From: Agrypnia vestita
Taxonomy: Eukaryota; Arthropoda; Insecta; Trichoptera; Phryganeidae
Assembly: GCA_016648135.1 (NCBI GenBank)
Contig: JADDOH010024895.1
Location: forward strand, 1-64,000
Reading direction: 5' to 3'
DNA: 64,000 nucleotides
The first letter of the stretch is position 1. Every line of letters starts with the position of its first letter. Position numbers and translations under genes: made by a program. This document shows positions 1-10,560 of the stretch, in pieces. The notes under the pieces were generated by a model, which was not told where the DNA came from, made no database searches, and worked only from the letters and a program-made list of their open reading frames with translations.

Positions 1-81
1 TCACAGCGTCTTCAGGCGAGCATCCTCAGTGCCAAGAACGTCCTTGACCCGCGAGAGAGCACTCTTCTGAAGAAGTTATGA
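1..81 (+). CDS. Possible 3' terminal exon of a host gene (partial)
   Basis: Frame 1 is open from the first base to TGA at 79-81 and encodes 26 residues, beginning SQRLQASILSAKN and ending LDPREST then LLKKL. The stretch has the GC-rich, codon-like composition that is otherwise missing from this end of the window, and it drops into AT-rich sequence soon after the stop, as a coding end followed by a 3' UTR would. An AATAAA at 344-349 could be a polyadenylation signal. I do not recognise the protein. The alternative is chance openness over a short GC-rich run; frame 2 is also open to a stop near 69. The exon start, if real, lies outside the window. Confidence 0.45.
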   Translation, partial: SQRLQASILSAKNVLDPRESTLLKKL

Positions 82-1560
82 TATGATTCCATCGAAGCGT
101 GGAGAATCAAATCTCAACACATCTATACGGATCGTATAAAATATCCATTTTTGTTTGTTTTTCGAATATAAAACTTTCGTAACATAAAACTTAGTTAGTT
201 TATATTTCGATACCGCGATGCTCTTCTGTTTCTGTCCTTTTACTATGTTATATTTATTTTAAAGGTATACATAATTAATGATCAATGATTCTAACAATGT
301 ATAAAACATTTTTGGGGAATAACATGTTTTATAGGTAAAAATTAATAAAAATATAACGAATATAAAAATAATAAATGTTTTAAATGAACAAGTTGTATAA
401 CATATGAAATCGGTACATCAATGTATTGTACGTGGTTTGCGATGTCAACGAAAAACATCATGTGACGTGCAACAATCCTCGACTTAACCGAATGTTGTAG
501 ATTATAATAAAAATTTAAACGTATTTTATATATTGAAACAAAGTAAAATTTCTGAAAATATAGTCCTATATTACTACTACCTTCATGTTGAATACAGGCT
601 CGTGGCTCTAATTAACTCTCATCAGAATCAACTAAAAAAAATTGAATGTATATAATATTTATGTAGCGGAAAGAATTTATTATTGATTTTAATATTTAAA
701 CATTTTTGAAACACCTCTTTGATATTTAGATATATAAATCTAATCAGTATAAAACATTACACAGGTTTACAAAAAATTAATGTATGTAAACTGAGTGGTA
801 TTTATGAACCATTCAGATTTTCGTGTAAACCCCTTATCTCCTACTTAGGTGTATACATTCAACGCCCTTAGCATTCCAACCATTTCAGTATTAAATTTTA
901 CGTACGTAGATATTTATATTTACTCGTACGTAAACGTACAAGTTTATGTAACTCGCGCACGTGGCGAAAGCAAATATGCGAAAGATTTTCTGAAATCTGA
1001 AAATCAAAATTTTCTTCGCATGTAGTAATACGACAAATTTAATTATATCAGAATTTGACTGCAAATATATCATAAAAAAAGCTTCAATTTTTATAATTCG
1101 TTTACGGTTTTTTTTTATAAATAGGAGTGTGGACCAAGCACAATATTTAGCAAAATAGATTTTCAAATTGTACAAAAACTATTAAACTATTTCCCGTTGA
1201 GGTCACAAAATTAAATAAAATGTCATAGATTGTCTTTTCATGTATTTTTCTGACTAAAATGTAAAATTATGCTTAGTAATTTCGTTGTGTATCTCACTAA
1301 TCTTTCTTGGGACATGATAATATGTTTCACACCTTTGTAATACAACACGTAATTAAATTTTGAGTTCTACATTTATCTATAAAATAAAGAAGTTCTTCTA
1401 ATAATTGCTTTAGTATGTCTTACAAATAAGTATGAAACGTTCATCATTGCAAACATATGTCGTAGCTTGATTCTTAATAAATGAATGTCAAAAATACGAT
1501 TGGTGTACAATGGCATACATTATCTAATTTTAGAGCAAATATTTTATGAATTACTCACTT
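82..1560. other. AT-rich sequence, possible 3' UTR then intergenic
   Basis: Low-complexity AT-rich DNA. The 94-codon open frame at 891-1175 (minus) has tract-driven composition rich in I, F, K and Y and shows no domain. No repeat was recognised. Confidence 0.5.
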
Positions 1561-1569
1561 ATTACGCTG

Positions 1570-1742
1570 TTTCCCCTGGGAGGTAAGCAGAGAGGATGTA
1601 GTGCCACACTCTTCTGTTCTAAGATGCAACTCTTACCTCATACGTCTTCGCATGCTAGCTAGACGATTGTAGAGGCTCCTAACAGAACCATCTTCCAGGA
1701 CCTGGTTAATTTGGTCTTTTCACCTTTTCCGCCATCCAGGTA
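1570..1742 (-). mobile_element. LINE 3' end remnant (non-LTR retrotransposon ORF C-terminus)
   Basis: On the minus strand this reads, with breaks, as the C-terminal tail of a non-LTR retrotransposon polyprotein: a DQINQVLEDG-like segment, then SVRSLYNR, then a degenerate stretch ending near SLLTSQGKQRN. The same tail is seen at 7650-7825, where GRPRKTLHDQINQILEDG is clearer. The fragment is 5'-truncated and holds stop codons, so it is dead. The exact clade is uncertain; RTE-like is my best guess. Confidence 0.6.
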
Positions 1743-2079
1743 AATAATTATTTTGTACAATAACATTATTGTTTGATCATTAAATTATACAATCGTAGTA
1801 AAGCTATATCTGACAGAACTATAATTTTTCAAAATATGGAACAGGTCAAAGACCCACAAAAATGGATGGATTACGAGTATTATGCAAATTTGAAGTCTTA
1901 CTGCGTACCTCGCCTCAAAAACAGTATGTTGAACAATTCTTAGTATTCAAATGAACAAACTAGAGTGTAAAGCGATTCAACTCAAAGATGATTTTTTTAC
2001 GTTTTGACGTTGATTTTTTTTAATTAAGGGTAAAAAATTGAAATGTATACACTGTGAAAACATTTTTCAATTCACTTAA
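1743..2079. other. AT-rich, nothing recognised
   Basis: No open frame, repeat or motif that I can support. Confidence 0.5.
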
Positions 2080-2345
2080 ATCATTTTCCAACCAACGGTT
2101 TCTGTCTGCACTAACACACGTGTGAGGATAGCTTCGGTGAATTTTCCGCGCCAAGTAACGCCATTATCGTAATTTGATAAGGCCGCGCCCCACTTGCACC
2201 CTCCTGCACCCTTCTGCACCCTTCTACAGCCTTCTGTGCCCCGCGCGACACCATTACCGCCGCGTTGCGATTTTCCAATAAATTAAAACTAGACCTCGTT
2301 TAAACGCAACAATTTGCTTTAATTTATGGCGGAGTAAGTAGGTAC
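2080..2345. other. GC-rich island with 10-bp periodic repeat; candidate regulatory element
   Basis: A sharp rise in GC within AT-rich DNA. From about 2192 to 2240 there are about five imperfect repeats of a decamer close to CTTCTGCACC, followed by CGCG-containing sequence. There is no sustained open frame. It could be a conserved non-coding element or the relic of an unrecognised repeat. Confidence 0.35.
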
Positions 2346-2544
2346 CTCTTTCAACACAATATAAATTATTTTGCCGATAGATTTGGTTGAAAAACATGGA
2401 ACTGGATGGAAAATATAAAATTTGTTGTCTTTACTTGACCTGTCGACATAAGACATATCTATACTCGAATAGTAAAATATAAAATATAATTAAACTCAAG
2501 TAGATGTAACATTAGTTTATGTTTTCTATCCATTTTAATGATCA

Positions 2545-2815
2545 TTATATCTAAGGTCCTCAGACAACAGGGCATTAATGATTATTTAGAACTTTACAGG
2601 AGAGCAAAAGAAAGTTCTGTCAATCTGATGTCAATATTTCTTTTATTATTGTTGTTCATCCAAAATAAATATGAAAATAGTTTAATAATTAAAAAAATTG
2701 ACAAAAATGCAATTTTTTCGCATATAAAAGTATTGAAATGTGTACCTGTGTTATTTAAGGTGGACTTATTGAGGATAAAAATTAAATAAACAAAATAACT
2801 TTTGTTATAAAATTT
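2545..2815. mobile_element. MITE-like foldback repeat, copy of the 52.0-kb family
   Basis: The segment around 2573-2655 (GCATTAATGATTATTTAGAAC, then CACAGGAGAGCAAAA-like, then GTCAATATTTCTTTTATTATT) matches the left arm of the inverted-repeat element at 52010-52270. The right arm here is decayed, so the outer boundary is approximate. The 83-codon open frame at 2538-2789 is a by-product of this repeat. Confidence 0.5.
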
Positions 2816-3500
2816 TACGGAATGGTTTTTCAAATCCATAGCAGCATTAATTTTATAACCATTTATGTCGATAAAAGGTATGTCTCAAACAACGAATAGC
2901 GTGTACCGAAAATATAAGTGTTTTGAAAACATTTTTAACAAACAATTAAAACAATCTAACGCATCAAAAATAAACTATATAATCTATAAAATTTCAAGGA
3001 CAGTTCTAAAACATTTGAAAATAAAACTGCAAATTTTTAACTGAATATTATTTCATTTAGTATTGAGAATGCCTTTATAAAAACGAAATTTCTTTCGCAG
3101 CATCTCAATATAAATACGAGCTTACGTTAAAATGTTTGCAAAGTTTCGCAAAAGCTCTTCGCAAAACGAAGTATTTTGAGGTGGTGTATTATTTGTAGTC
3201 AAAGGAAGAATGCAAATAAAATGGAAAAAGTGAAAGCTCTGAAATGAAAGATTATATTGTCGGTAGGGTACATGGCGTACGGAGGGGGAAGGTTTTTCAA
3301 ACGAAATAATGAAAAAATATCAATAGACTGAGGTTGAAAAACGTTTCAAGGTGATATATTAAAGAGTCTTGCAAGTGATTTGTCTGAATGAAATTTCTTT
3401 TAAGGCAAAAAATATATAACGCTTGGCATTTTCGAACGAAACTACCTGCTTTACCAACTGATTATTTATAACAATTCATATAAATTTTAAAAGATTTATA
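2816..3500. other. AT-rich, nothing recognised
   Basis: Unique-looking sequence with a short GC-richer patch near 3255-3295. No coding or repeat signal that I can support. Confidence 0.5.
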
Positions 3501-4792
3501 TTAGGTCCTTACATATGAAATGGGCGTTTAGTATGGGAGGAACATAAAGCCGATTTTTTTTTATTATAATATATTTATTTAATCAAAGTATGTACCATTG
3601 TTATCTATGCACTTTTGCCATCTCATAGGTAGTTCATCGATCCCTTTACTAAAAAAACCATTCGGACGGGAATCAATAAAATCTTTGAAGGCGGTTTGGA
3701 CTGCCCCATCGGAGTTGAATTTTTTCCTTTGCAAGAAGTTATCCAAATTTCGAAAAAAATGTTAATTCGGTTGGGGCAAGGTCCGGAGAGTACGGTGATG
3801 TCTTAGACATTCCATGAAGCTCCTCTAATTTGGTGCCGTCTTTTTTGGGGCAGTGTGTGGTTCTATCGTTTCATGAACGCAGTGCCTAGAGCGATTAATC
3901 CATCCTCGGTTGTTTAGAGCTACTTTTCTTTTCCATCATGGTTTGTGGCAGTTGCTGAACAATAGACATCTGCCGTAATCGTCTGCTCAGATTTTAGAAA
4001 CTGTAGTGAACGACAAACCCACGACTATTCCCCAAACGCTCACAAGTAACTTTTTTGGAGTCAATTTTCGCTTGGGGCATGTTTGGCTGGTTCGGCAGGG
4101 TTCAGCCATTGCGATGAGCGCTTCCGATTATCGTACAGGATCCACTTTTCATCACAGGTAATGATTAGATTTAAAATCCCTTCATTATTGTGCCGGTTGA
4201 GTAATGCAACGCAGCAGTCAACGCGCGTTTGTTGATTTGCTTCACTCAATTCGTGAGGTAACCACCTTTCAAGCTTTTTCACCTTACCAATTTGCTTCAA
4301 GTGGATTAAAACAGTTTTATCACTAACACCGCAGCCTGCAGCTAACTCGGATATGGTTTGCGATGGATCCGCTTCCACAATAGCCTTCAATTCTTCATTA
4401 TCAACTTTGGTCTCCGGCCGTCCACGGGGCTTGTTCTGCAGGTCGAAATTTCCAGAACGAAAACGTTGGAACCAAAAACGCACTGTGTTTTCTTTTGCGG
4501 CACCGTCGCCATACACATCATTAATCCTTCGAGCCGTTTCTGCAGCACTGGTGCCACGGTGGAACTCGTACTCGTAAATAACGCGATATTTCAAGTTTTT
4601 CATTTTGTAAACTGAGTGACACAAAGAAAAAAACAATTGAGGAAAAAACAAATGAATTGTAATTTTCAAAACACAAATACATGAGTACATGAGCTGTATA
4701 AATTTGGATTTGGAATTCCTAACCAAAGAGAAGATATTTGAGATCAAATTTGCCAGTACGGCAAAACGCCAATTTCATATGTAACGACCTAA
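3501..4792 (-). mobile_element. mariner DNA transposon, copy 1 (both ends present, gene broken)
   Basis: Both terminal inverted repeats are present. The 3' end of the element starts TTAGGTCCTTACATATGAAA at 3501, and the 5' end finishes with its complement at 4792. Flanking TA dinucleotides at 3499-3500 and 4793-4794 are the expected mariner target duplication. Length is 1292 bp, normal for the family. The other two copies in the window are at 14164-15450 and 48375-49624. The half containing the transposase C-terminus (about 3780-4080) carries many small indels relative to copies 2 and 3. Confidence 0.95.
4061..4603 (-). pseudogene. mariner transposase, frameshifted (copy 1)
   Basis: The transposase would start at the ATG at 4601-4603 (MKNLKYRVIYEYEF), the start shared by all three copies; the open frame extends upstream to 4747 only by chance. 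The paired helix-turn-helix DNA-binding region, the GRPETK linker and the first catalytic aspartate in TCDEKW are intact. Near 4080 one base is missing relative to copy 3 (CAT-GTTTGG instead of CATGGTTTGG), which shifts the frame after AEPAK and stops at 4061. WVPHEL reads WLPHEL here. Further indels between 3780 and 4060 destroy the rest of the DDE domain. Not functional. Confidence 0.93.
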
Positions 4793-4975
4793 TATAATAA
4801 ACAAACGGGTTTCAGAACGAATACTTCATCATACATAAAATAAATTAAAACAAAGTTTTGAAACAAATTAAATGATTTAATTAGAAGTATATGCATAAAA
4901 CAATACGAATGCGGAAATTTGACTAACAATGTTTATCTTTTTAAACAATTTACGTATATTGTTTTAAATATCATA

Positions 4976-5212
4976 CGTGGGGTACAAACGCGAAGGCATC
5001 AATACCAAAAAAAATTGATGCAATCAACGAGGATTACATACTGAATTTAAGATTTTATAGGGAATATAGCCTATAAATTTATAGGAAACGTGGTTTTCGA
5101 AGGCAGATATTAATGAAATCTAGAATTCCGTACACATTAAATTACTCGTTGACTACATTCAAAACATTTTAAAATTTTATGGGTATTGCTACCTTTGCTA
5201 TTATTCTCTACT
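4976..5212. mobile_element. MITE, family A (TIR GTGGGGTATAAAAGC-like), copy 1
   Basis: The left end GTGGGGTACAAACGCGAAGG and the right end TATTGCTACCTTTGCTATTATTCTC are imperfect inverted repeats. The interior (ATTTATAGGAAACGTGGTTTT) matches the copies at 28836-29096 and 59841-60108. It is short, non-coding and palindromic, so it is best called a miniature inverted-repeat element. This is the most diverged of the three copies. Confidence 0.7.
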
Positions 5213-5364
5213 TGAATTCAATTTTAATATTCTGTACATCGGTTGTCAGTACTTAATTAATTGTTTGTATTTCCACCTAAGCCATTCTTTTATTATTGGA
5301 ATGTACTTATTACAATTAAACTCATGGCCGGTGACTTTCTTTGGTAATAAATTAAAGTAAATTA

Positions 5365-5700
5365 ACTTCTTCTTCAAATGTAGCAAATTTATTTTGTGGT
5401 AACATAATTATAATTGTTATAAATTAACTTTGTTTAAACCACTTATTTATTGAAAAAAATCAACATGTTTCAAAGCCAATGGCTTCTTCGTCAGGGAAAC
5501 AAAAATAATATTTAAAAATCGAAGTATAGATCAAAATATTAACAAAAAAATTTATGCATAACTTTTTAATATTTTGATCTATACTTCGATTTTTAAATAT
5601 TATTTTTGTTTTCCTGACGAAGAAGCCATTGGCTTTGAAACATGTTGATTTTTTTCAATAAATAAGTGGTTTAAACAAAGTTAATTTATAACAATTTTAA
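5365..5700. mobile_element. Near-perfect foldback built from Penelope-like (PLE) terminal sequence
   Basis: Arms 5412-5542 and 5566-5696 are 131 bp each, reverse complements with a single mismatch that I could find (GTCAGGGAAAC against GTCAGGAAAAC), around a 23-bp spacer. Each arm contains, pointing outward, the motif CTGACGA, then AAGCC-ATT-GGCTT, then GAAAC, which resembles a hammerhead ribozyme core as known in PLE terminal repeats. Decayed single-arm relatives occur at 35250-35370 and 9543-9790. The PLE assignment is inferred from this motif and from the PLE reverse transcriptase fragment at 55.4-55.9 kb. Confidence 0.7.
5614..5640 (+). ncRNA. Hammerhead-like ribozyme core, right arm (candidate)
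   Basis: CTGACGA (5614-5620), a 5-bp stem AAGCC/GGCTT with ATT loop (5623-5635), then GAAA (5637-5640). The next bases complete the self-complementary hexamer ACATGT, a possible minimal stem III, followed by T as the cleavage-site base. A mirror copy lies on the minus strand at 5468-5494. Against it: there is an unpaired AG after CTGACGA, and stem I pairing is only two base pairs before a U-rich mismatch. Confidence 0.35.
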
Positions 5701-5750
5701 ACTAAATTAATTTCCAGTCTTTTCATTTGCCTCCCAAAGCCACGTCCCGT
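5701..5750 (+). repeat. Short segment shared with 53205-53250
   Basis: AATTAATTTCCAGT followed by CTTTTCATTTGCCTCCCA and AGCCACG recurs at 53207-53250 as AATTAATTTCCAGTACTTCA then TTTGCCTCCCACAGCTACG; a weaker form is at 40716-40740. It abuts the right arm of the PLE foldback, so it may be PLE internal sequence, with TTCCAG resembling a 3' splice site. Confidence 0.5.
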
Positions 5751-5780
5751 AACAATACTATAACAAATGCAATATTAAAA

Positions 5781-5850
5781 GCTCATCATAATCAATTTCA
5801 GCATCTTTGTGTCCAGTAGGGGATATACCATTTAGGGAATTAAGCCCTTC
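5781..5850 (-). mobile_element. LINE 3' tail remnant
   Basis: CATCATAATCAATTTCAGC then TTTGTGTCCAGTAGGGGATAT is, on the minus strand, the common end of lepidopteran RTE-type LINEs: a CCAGCAGTGGAC-like motif, a short spacer, then a tail of TGATGA triplets. It is very short. Confidence 0.45.
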
Positions 5851-6343
5851 ACCATCCGAGGTTCCGAGCACGTAAACATAAAGTATATTACTTTTGCGTA
5901 GTTGGAGTACTTTGAGAAAAGCCAAAATATGTATATTAAGATTTTATTTATACGGTTTACTTATTTTTTAAACATTTTTATTAATAAATCAACACAGTCT
6001 GCATAATAGTAAATAGGTATCTTAAAACTTAAAACAAAATATGACTAATAGACAGGTCAACGTCAGATCATTTAAGAGTTAAGGTTGTTATTATGGTCGT
6101 CAGACATATTTAACTGTAACTGGTTGCGGATATTTTATACGAACTGTATGTTTTTACGAGAAACGATTCTCGACGTTTCGTTGAATTCTTATTCATCAGG
6201 AGGACGACCTTTACCGGCGGAGTTAGAGGGCGGACTGATTACTGCTTCCAAGGGCGTAAATTATATGCACTTTGTTGTGGAGTGTTCAAACCATTACTTT
6301 ATCTAATCTTTTTTTATTTTAATCCCATCCCCATTCAATTAGA
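5851..6343. other. AT-rich with a small GC-richer patch
   Basis: The patch at 6195-6285 sits in a 73-codon open frame at 6085-6306 with no recognisable domain. Nothing else was seen. Confidence 0.4.
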
Positions 6344-6530
6344 GTAATTTGTTGTTATAGTGGTTATGACGTTTGCTTATTGATCTGGCAGCCGCTGGTT
6401 AAGGCCCCATTGCAGGACACCAGCAAGTTACTATTTTTAAAGCACAGGCTTTTAGCTTAGTTGAAAAAAAAGTGAAAATATTGATGCGACACGTATTCCC
6501 TGTTCTTATCTCAATTTAAAAAAAATAAAA
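6344..6530 (+). mobile_element. tRNA-derived SINE, family 1 (diverged copy)
   Basis: Matches the family consensus seen at 50975-51165: a tRNA-like head, a CCAGCAAGTTA segment, GCTTTTAGCTTAGTT, then ATTGATGCGACACGTATTCCC and an A-rich tail. The B box is degraded. Confidence 0.7.
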
Positions 6531-6900
6531 TCCATCTCCCTTTCCTTTTCTTTCATTCCCTTCTGAAATTTATTAACCTATATACTCATATATTTTTGTA
6601 CTTATCATTTCTTCTGTTAATCTTAATTTCTTAAAGTTCATGTATCTATTGGATGTGTTTGCCTTAATGTTTTTGTTTTTTTACACATTTTGTTTACGAA
6701 TTTCTTAATAAAATATAAATTTATGACAATGTCACTTTTTATGGTTCTTACTGCCAAAATCAATTCTTAAGATATATCTTCACTATTTTCGGAAAGAACA
6801 TTCCGAGAATTGGGCCATACTAAAACGGTTAAACATAAATGTATTTTCTTTCTCGAACAATTTCCCTCTGTGTTTATAAATTCACTGTTCCATTTTAACT
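6531..6900. other. AT-rich, nothing recognised
   Basis: T-rich low-complexity sequence without a supported feature. Confidence 0.5.
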
Positions 6901-7085
6901 CCATCTGTTGTGTTCGGGGCAGAGTTATTCCCGGAGCCGCGGAGCTCCCCCGCTAGGTATCATTCGAGATGTCGCCGTGAGATGTCGCGCCGGTCGGGGA
7001 GGCTGACAACTTAATTGGCCGGAAAACTGGCAACCGATACGGCAGAGTCCGCGCTCACTCTTACACTAGCGGTGGGAATGAAATG
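6901..7085. other. GC-rich island; candidate conserved non-coding element
   Basis: Complex, non-repetitive GC-rich sequence (CGGAGCCGCGGAGCTCCCCC, GAGATGTCGCGCCGGTCGGG) with no long open frame and abrupt borders. Just downstream, GACAGGGTTGCCAAC at 7123-7137 is repeated exactly at 54611-54625 in another such island. Confidence 0.35.
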
Positions 7086-7159
7086 AATTACTGAAAAAAT
7101 GTCAAAGGAAGAAAAGATTATCGACAGGGTTGCCAACAACAGCGATTTAAATGGTTCAA

Positions 7160-7612
7160 TAATTTAATTTTCACACGAAGCAAACACACTATGGTGAGGC
7201 ATAATAGCCTTCATCAGGGTTGAATATTACTCATTCAAAACAGAATCACAAACAATCAAGAAAGCGTTAAGGGAAGAAAGAGACAGAATGTCAAATTTGG
7301 TCTTAATAATTTAGAAGTCTTAGAAATAAAAAAAATCATTGAAAATAAATAAAAATTATATACTTAATAAACAATTAGATTTACCGCGTAGCCCAATTCT
7401 ATATATCTTCGCCTGCCGATAACTACACCCACCCATACCCTCCCCCTTCTCTCACCTAACCCCCAACAAAGTTGAAGTTCTGCTTTCTTGATTGTTTGTG
7501 ATTCTGCTTTTGATTAGTAATATTCAACCCTGATGAAGGCTCAGCTGTGAACTAAAACTAGTTGGTAATAACTCAATTAAGTGGTTTCAAACAAAGTGAT
7601 ATTTTATTTAAA
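7160..7612. mobile_element. Second foldback with outward CTGATGA motifs (PLE-like)
   Basis: Segment 7209-7266 (GCCTTCATCAGGGTTGAATA onward to AACAATCAAGAAAGC) is the inverted copy of 7479-7541 (GCTTTCTTGATTGTTTGTGA to CAACCCTGATGAAGGC), with a central spacer of about 210 bp. The CCTGATGAAGGC motif points outward on each side, as in the 5.4-kb foldback. The GAAAC half of the motif is not preserved in either arm. Confidence 0.6.
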
Positions 7613-7649
7613 GGTTCAATAATTAATCTTATATTTTTATATGACACTT

Positions 7650-7825
7650 TTACACTTACGTACCACCATGCCGTTACATCCACATTCATACATCTTCACA
7701 TGCAAGGTCAACGATTGTTGAGGCTCCTAACAGGACCGTCTTCCAGTATCTGGTTAATCTGGTCATGCAACGTCTTCCGCGGCCGCCCTCTCTTTCCGAC
7801 GCCGTCAACACTTGAATCATAATAT
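7650..7825 (-). mobile_element. LINE 3' end remnant
   Basis: The minus strand from 7822 reads DSSVDGVGKRGRPRKTLHDQ then INQILEDGPVRSLNNR before a stop. This is the C-terminal end of a non-LTR retrotransposon ORF (the GRPRKTW...DQI type) and the better-preserved relative of 1570-1742. The open frame on the plus strand at 7562-7822 is its shadow. Confidence 0.7.
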
Positions 7826-7977
7826 ATCATAGGTACTTCCCATTATTTCCTCACTTATTCCTCAAAGCACCTCAGCGACGCTTTTTTAATTCTATTCTCT
7901 ATGCTAAGATCTGCTTAACATTCTTAATTCACAGAGGGATGATCTTTAATTATAGATATGAATTATAGATATCTCAC

Positions 7978-8357
7978 AGAGACGATACTATTTGTATGGA
8001 AAAACGTATATGGAAATATTTATTGGGCGTTTACAGGACTGTATGGGCTAACTCAATTGATCACTTTACACAATACAACGTTCACCGATTTCACGCAAGA
8101 ACAAACACACAACTATTCAACTTCTTGAAAGTTGCAGTATATATATATATATACATGTATTTATATATATACATGTATTTGTATTTCCATCTTTCAAAAA
8201 ATTTGATAGACGTGTGATTATTCTTGTGTGGAATCGGGGAACGTTACATTGTATAAAGCTTTCACTTAAACCGGCCTTCGAAGAGCCTAAGACCGACAAG
8301 TCGTAATGCCTATTAATAACTTCCATATATTTTTCCCATAAAAATATCTTCGTCTCT
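7978..8357. mobile_element. MITE, family B (TIR AGAGACGA), complete copy
   Basis: The left end AGAGACGATACTATTTGTAT matches the reverse complement of the right end, AGAGACGAAGATATTTTTAT, and the similarity runs on inward for well over 100 bp (for example TTTCAC-GCAAGAACA and its counterpart at 8224-8240). The 380-bp element is non-coding. A (TA)n/ACATGTATTTATATA microsatellite sits at 8139-8185. Other copies or halves are at 9780-9900, 10815-10890, 17535-17722 and 22843-23215. Confidence 0.75.
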
Positions 8358-8399
8358 ATTCAACATCATTCATTTATCTTAACCTTGATTTTAACTTAA

Positions 8400-8612
8400 A
8401 ATGATACTGCGTATCTTGTTGTTTTGCGGCGCGCTTCACAATGACGCTAAAAAAATATCGGAAAACTATTTATACACCCAGACAATGCTCGCAACCCTGA
8501 AGATGAGAACAGATAATATCGGCCGCCAGGGGCTCACAAATTGCGACAGCCGTTGCGAGTCGCCTCGATTCCTGAGAAAAAAGTTCAGTCTTTATTTTCA
8601 AAGACATTGAAT
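8400..8612. other. GC-richer block; candidate conserved element
   Basis: A block of higher complexity (TTGCGGCGCGCTTCACAATG, GGCCGCCAGGGGCTCACAAA). A 69-codon frame starting with ATG at 8401 spans it, but it has no recognisable domain or family. I do not call it a gene. Confidence 0.3.
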
Positions 8613-9540
8613 TCTTACGATCGAGTGACAGAAGAGCTCATTATATTAGATGCTTTTCGAATAAATACCTTTTTTTTCCTTTTAAACTAATCATTTCCTC
8701 AGATTACATAATTGGATTTACGAGTAATTAGTCGAGTTAACCTTATTATAAAGTCAAATTCTTTGTATTCTTTGTGTCAAAGAATAAATAACAGAAGACG
8801 GAAAATTCTAAGCCTGCTGAGAAATATGGGAATAGATAATAGAGGGAAAACTAGGGCCTGTTCGAATTTGATTAAGCCATTAACATAGCAAAACCATTAC
8901 TAAGCAGCGTTTTGATAATGAATGTGCGAAGGTTCAAAAGTGTATTCCACTATTAATGTTTACATCCCAAGCAGGGTATTATACAACCCCAAATGAATAA
9001 TTATGCTCTCTTTTTTAAAGTATATTTAATATGTATAGTAGACCTCTTTCCATTTAAGAAAGATAATCGAATTTGTATGTGTAAACCAAGCATACAACTT
9101 GTTTCGGCACGTTGTTTCGATGTGTTGATGTTTATACCCGTTGACGATTTAGTCTTAGATGTTGGTTTATTATTAGTGTTTTTGTGATTGTTCGTTTCTC
9201 TTTTAAATATGTTTTATTTTTATTACTTCTTTGATTTTCTTATATAAAAAGTGTTTTACGTTAGTTTTGTTTGAAATTTCAGTACCTTATATAATACAGT
9301 AAGCCCACTGTAAGTAAATAAATAATAAAATATGTAAAATGTTTTGTGAATAATAAATTCAATGGTTCAATAATAAGTTCTTCTTGTATGATACGGATAC
9401 AGATGTGAGACCGGTTGATAAAATCCTAGAAAATCTCATAAATTTCCTTTTTGTTCTTTTATTCATCGATTTACATTAATAATGATTGGTGTCAATTACA
9501 ATAAAAAATGGTAATTAGGGACCGATGCGCAAATAAATAA
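8613..9540. other. AT-rich, nothing recognised
   Basis: No coding or repeat signal beyond scattered A/T tracts. Confidence 0.5.
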
Positions 9541-9542
9541 TA

Positions 9543-9790
9543 TTATTTCTTCTTCAGTAACTGCAAAACAAATTTTTGGTAACATTATTTATATTATTAA
9601 AAGGATTTTTTGTACAAAACACAATTTATTGAATTATTAAATATTATAAATGACCTATTGACAAGTTACCTTTAAAATTTGTTTATGCATTAGTTCATAA
9701 TTAGTTACTCAACTCCCATATATTTATTTTTTTGTTTTTGTTAATGCAGTTGGATTCGAAACGTCGACCAGAGGGGTTATATAAAAAACG
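9543..9790. mobile_element. Decayed PLE-terminal-like repeat
   Basis: TTCTTCTTCAGTAACTGCAA then ATTTTTGGTAACATTATTTA matches the outer flank of the 5.4-kb foldback (5365-5412) and the 35.25-kb copy. A possible relic of the GAAAC side is GATTCGAAACGTCGACCAGA at 9752-9771. Confidence 0.45.
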
Positions 9791-9900
9791 TTTATATATA
9801 GATGATAAATTGATAGATGTGCGGTTTTTCTTAGGGTGGAATGAGTGAATAATATAAGACTTCCATATAAGTAGCTTCGTCCCTTTTAGAAATCTATAAT
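9780..9900. mobile_element. MITE family B, right-end fragment
   Basis: GATAGATGTGCGGTTTTTCTTAGGGTGGAAT followed by ACTTCCATATAAGTAGCTTCGTCCCTTTTAG corresponds to the right half of the 7978-8357 element (GATAGACGTGTGATTATTC through ACTTCCATATATTTTTCCC and CTTCGTCTCT). Confidence 0.6.
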
Positions 9901-10199
9901 TGGTATTAATTAATGATTATACCTCTTTGTACAAAATCCAGTAATTGTGTTCTTAGAACATACTTATAAAAATATTATTTTAGTTTACTTTGTATACCGT
10001 TGAAGAGACTATTGGCCCAGAATCATATCGAAAATTCAATAAAGAGTGTTTTATTTTTATTAATATTAATAATATTTCTGCTGTTCAAATTTCCGGCATC
10101 AAATAAATTGCTCTTAGACAGATTGCCTTTATTCCTTAACATAAACGTCAGTCACCGGATTAATGTGTCAATTATATGGTGCGCCCGTGTAACACGTTA

Positions 10200-10560
10200 A
10201 TCTCAAGTAGCCAATAAAAGTCCGAGATACAACACCGCCTGCAATAATAGTCGGCAATTCTCTTCTGCGGCACGGATGCTGGACCCACTCCGATTCATTT
10301 TTAAAGGGTCAATAAAAATAGAGGAGAAGTCTCGCTCCACGGAAAATCACGTACGCAGTCAGGAAATGGAAGACCACCCCTCCAACTAGGGGTGGCGGCG
10401 GGCAAGACGCTGGGGGGGGACTCCCGGAGAACAAAGTAATTCGTTCCGATTGGTGTAGCCGTCTGGGAAGAGATAACGGCGCGGACAAAGCCGGGACACA
10501 GGAATGCGCTTTCGCTCGAAATCCCGACGATCGAATTTTGCCGTAAATCAAAGTGCATTT
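10200..10560. other. GC-rich island; candidate regulatory element
   Basis: Strong local GC increase (CCAACTAGGGGTGGCGGCGG, GACGCTGGGGGGGGACTCCC) with sharp borders. Two minus-strand frames of 80-85 codons overlap it in different registers, which is what high GC alone produces, and neither has a family signature. It could be a conserved non-coding element, or an unannotated exon or promoter. Confidence 0.35.

Noticed and set aside
10301..10558. Two overlapping minus-strand frames of about 80 codons in a GC-rich island
   Set aside because: Different registers of the same high-GC block are open together, which composition alone explains; no family signature.
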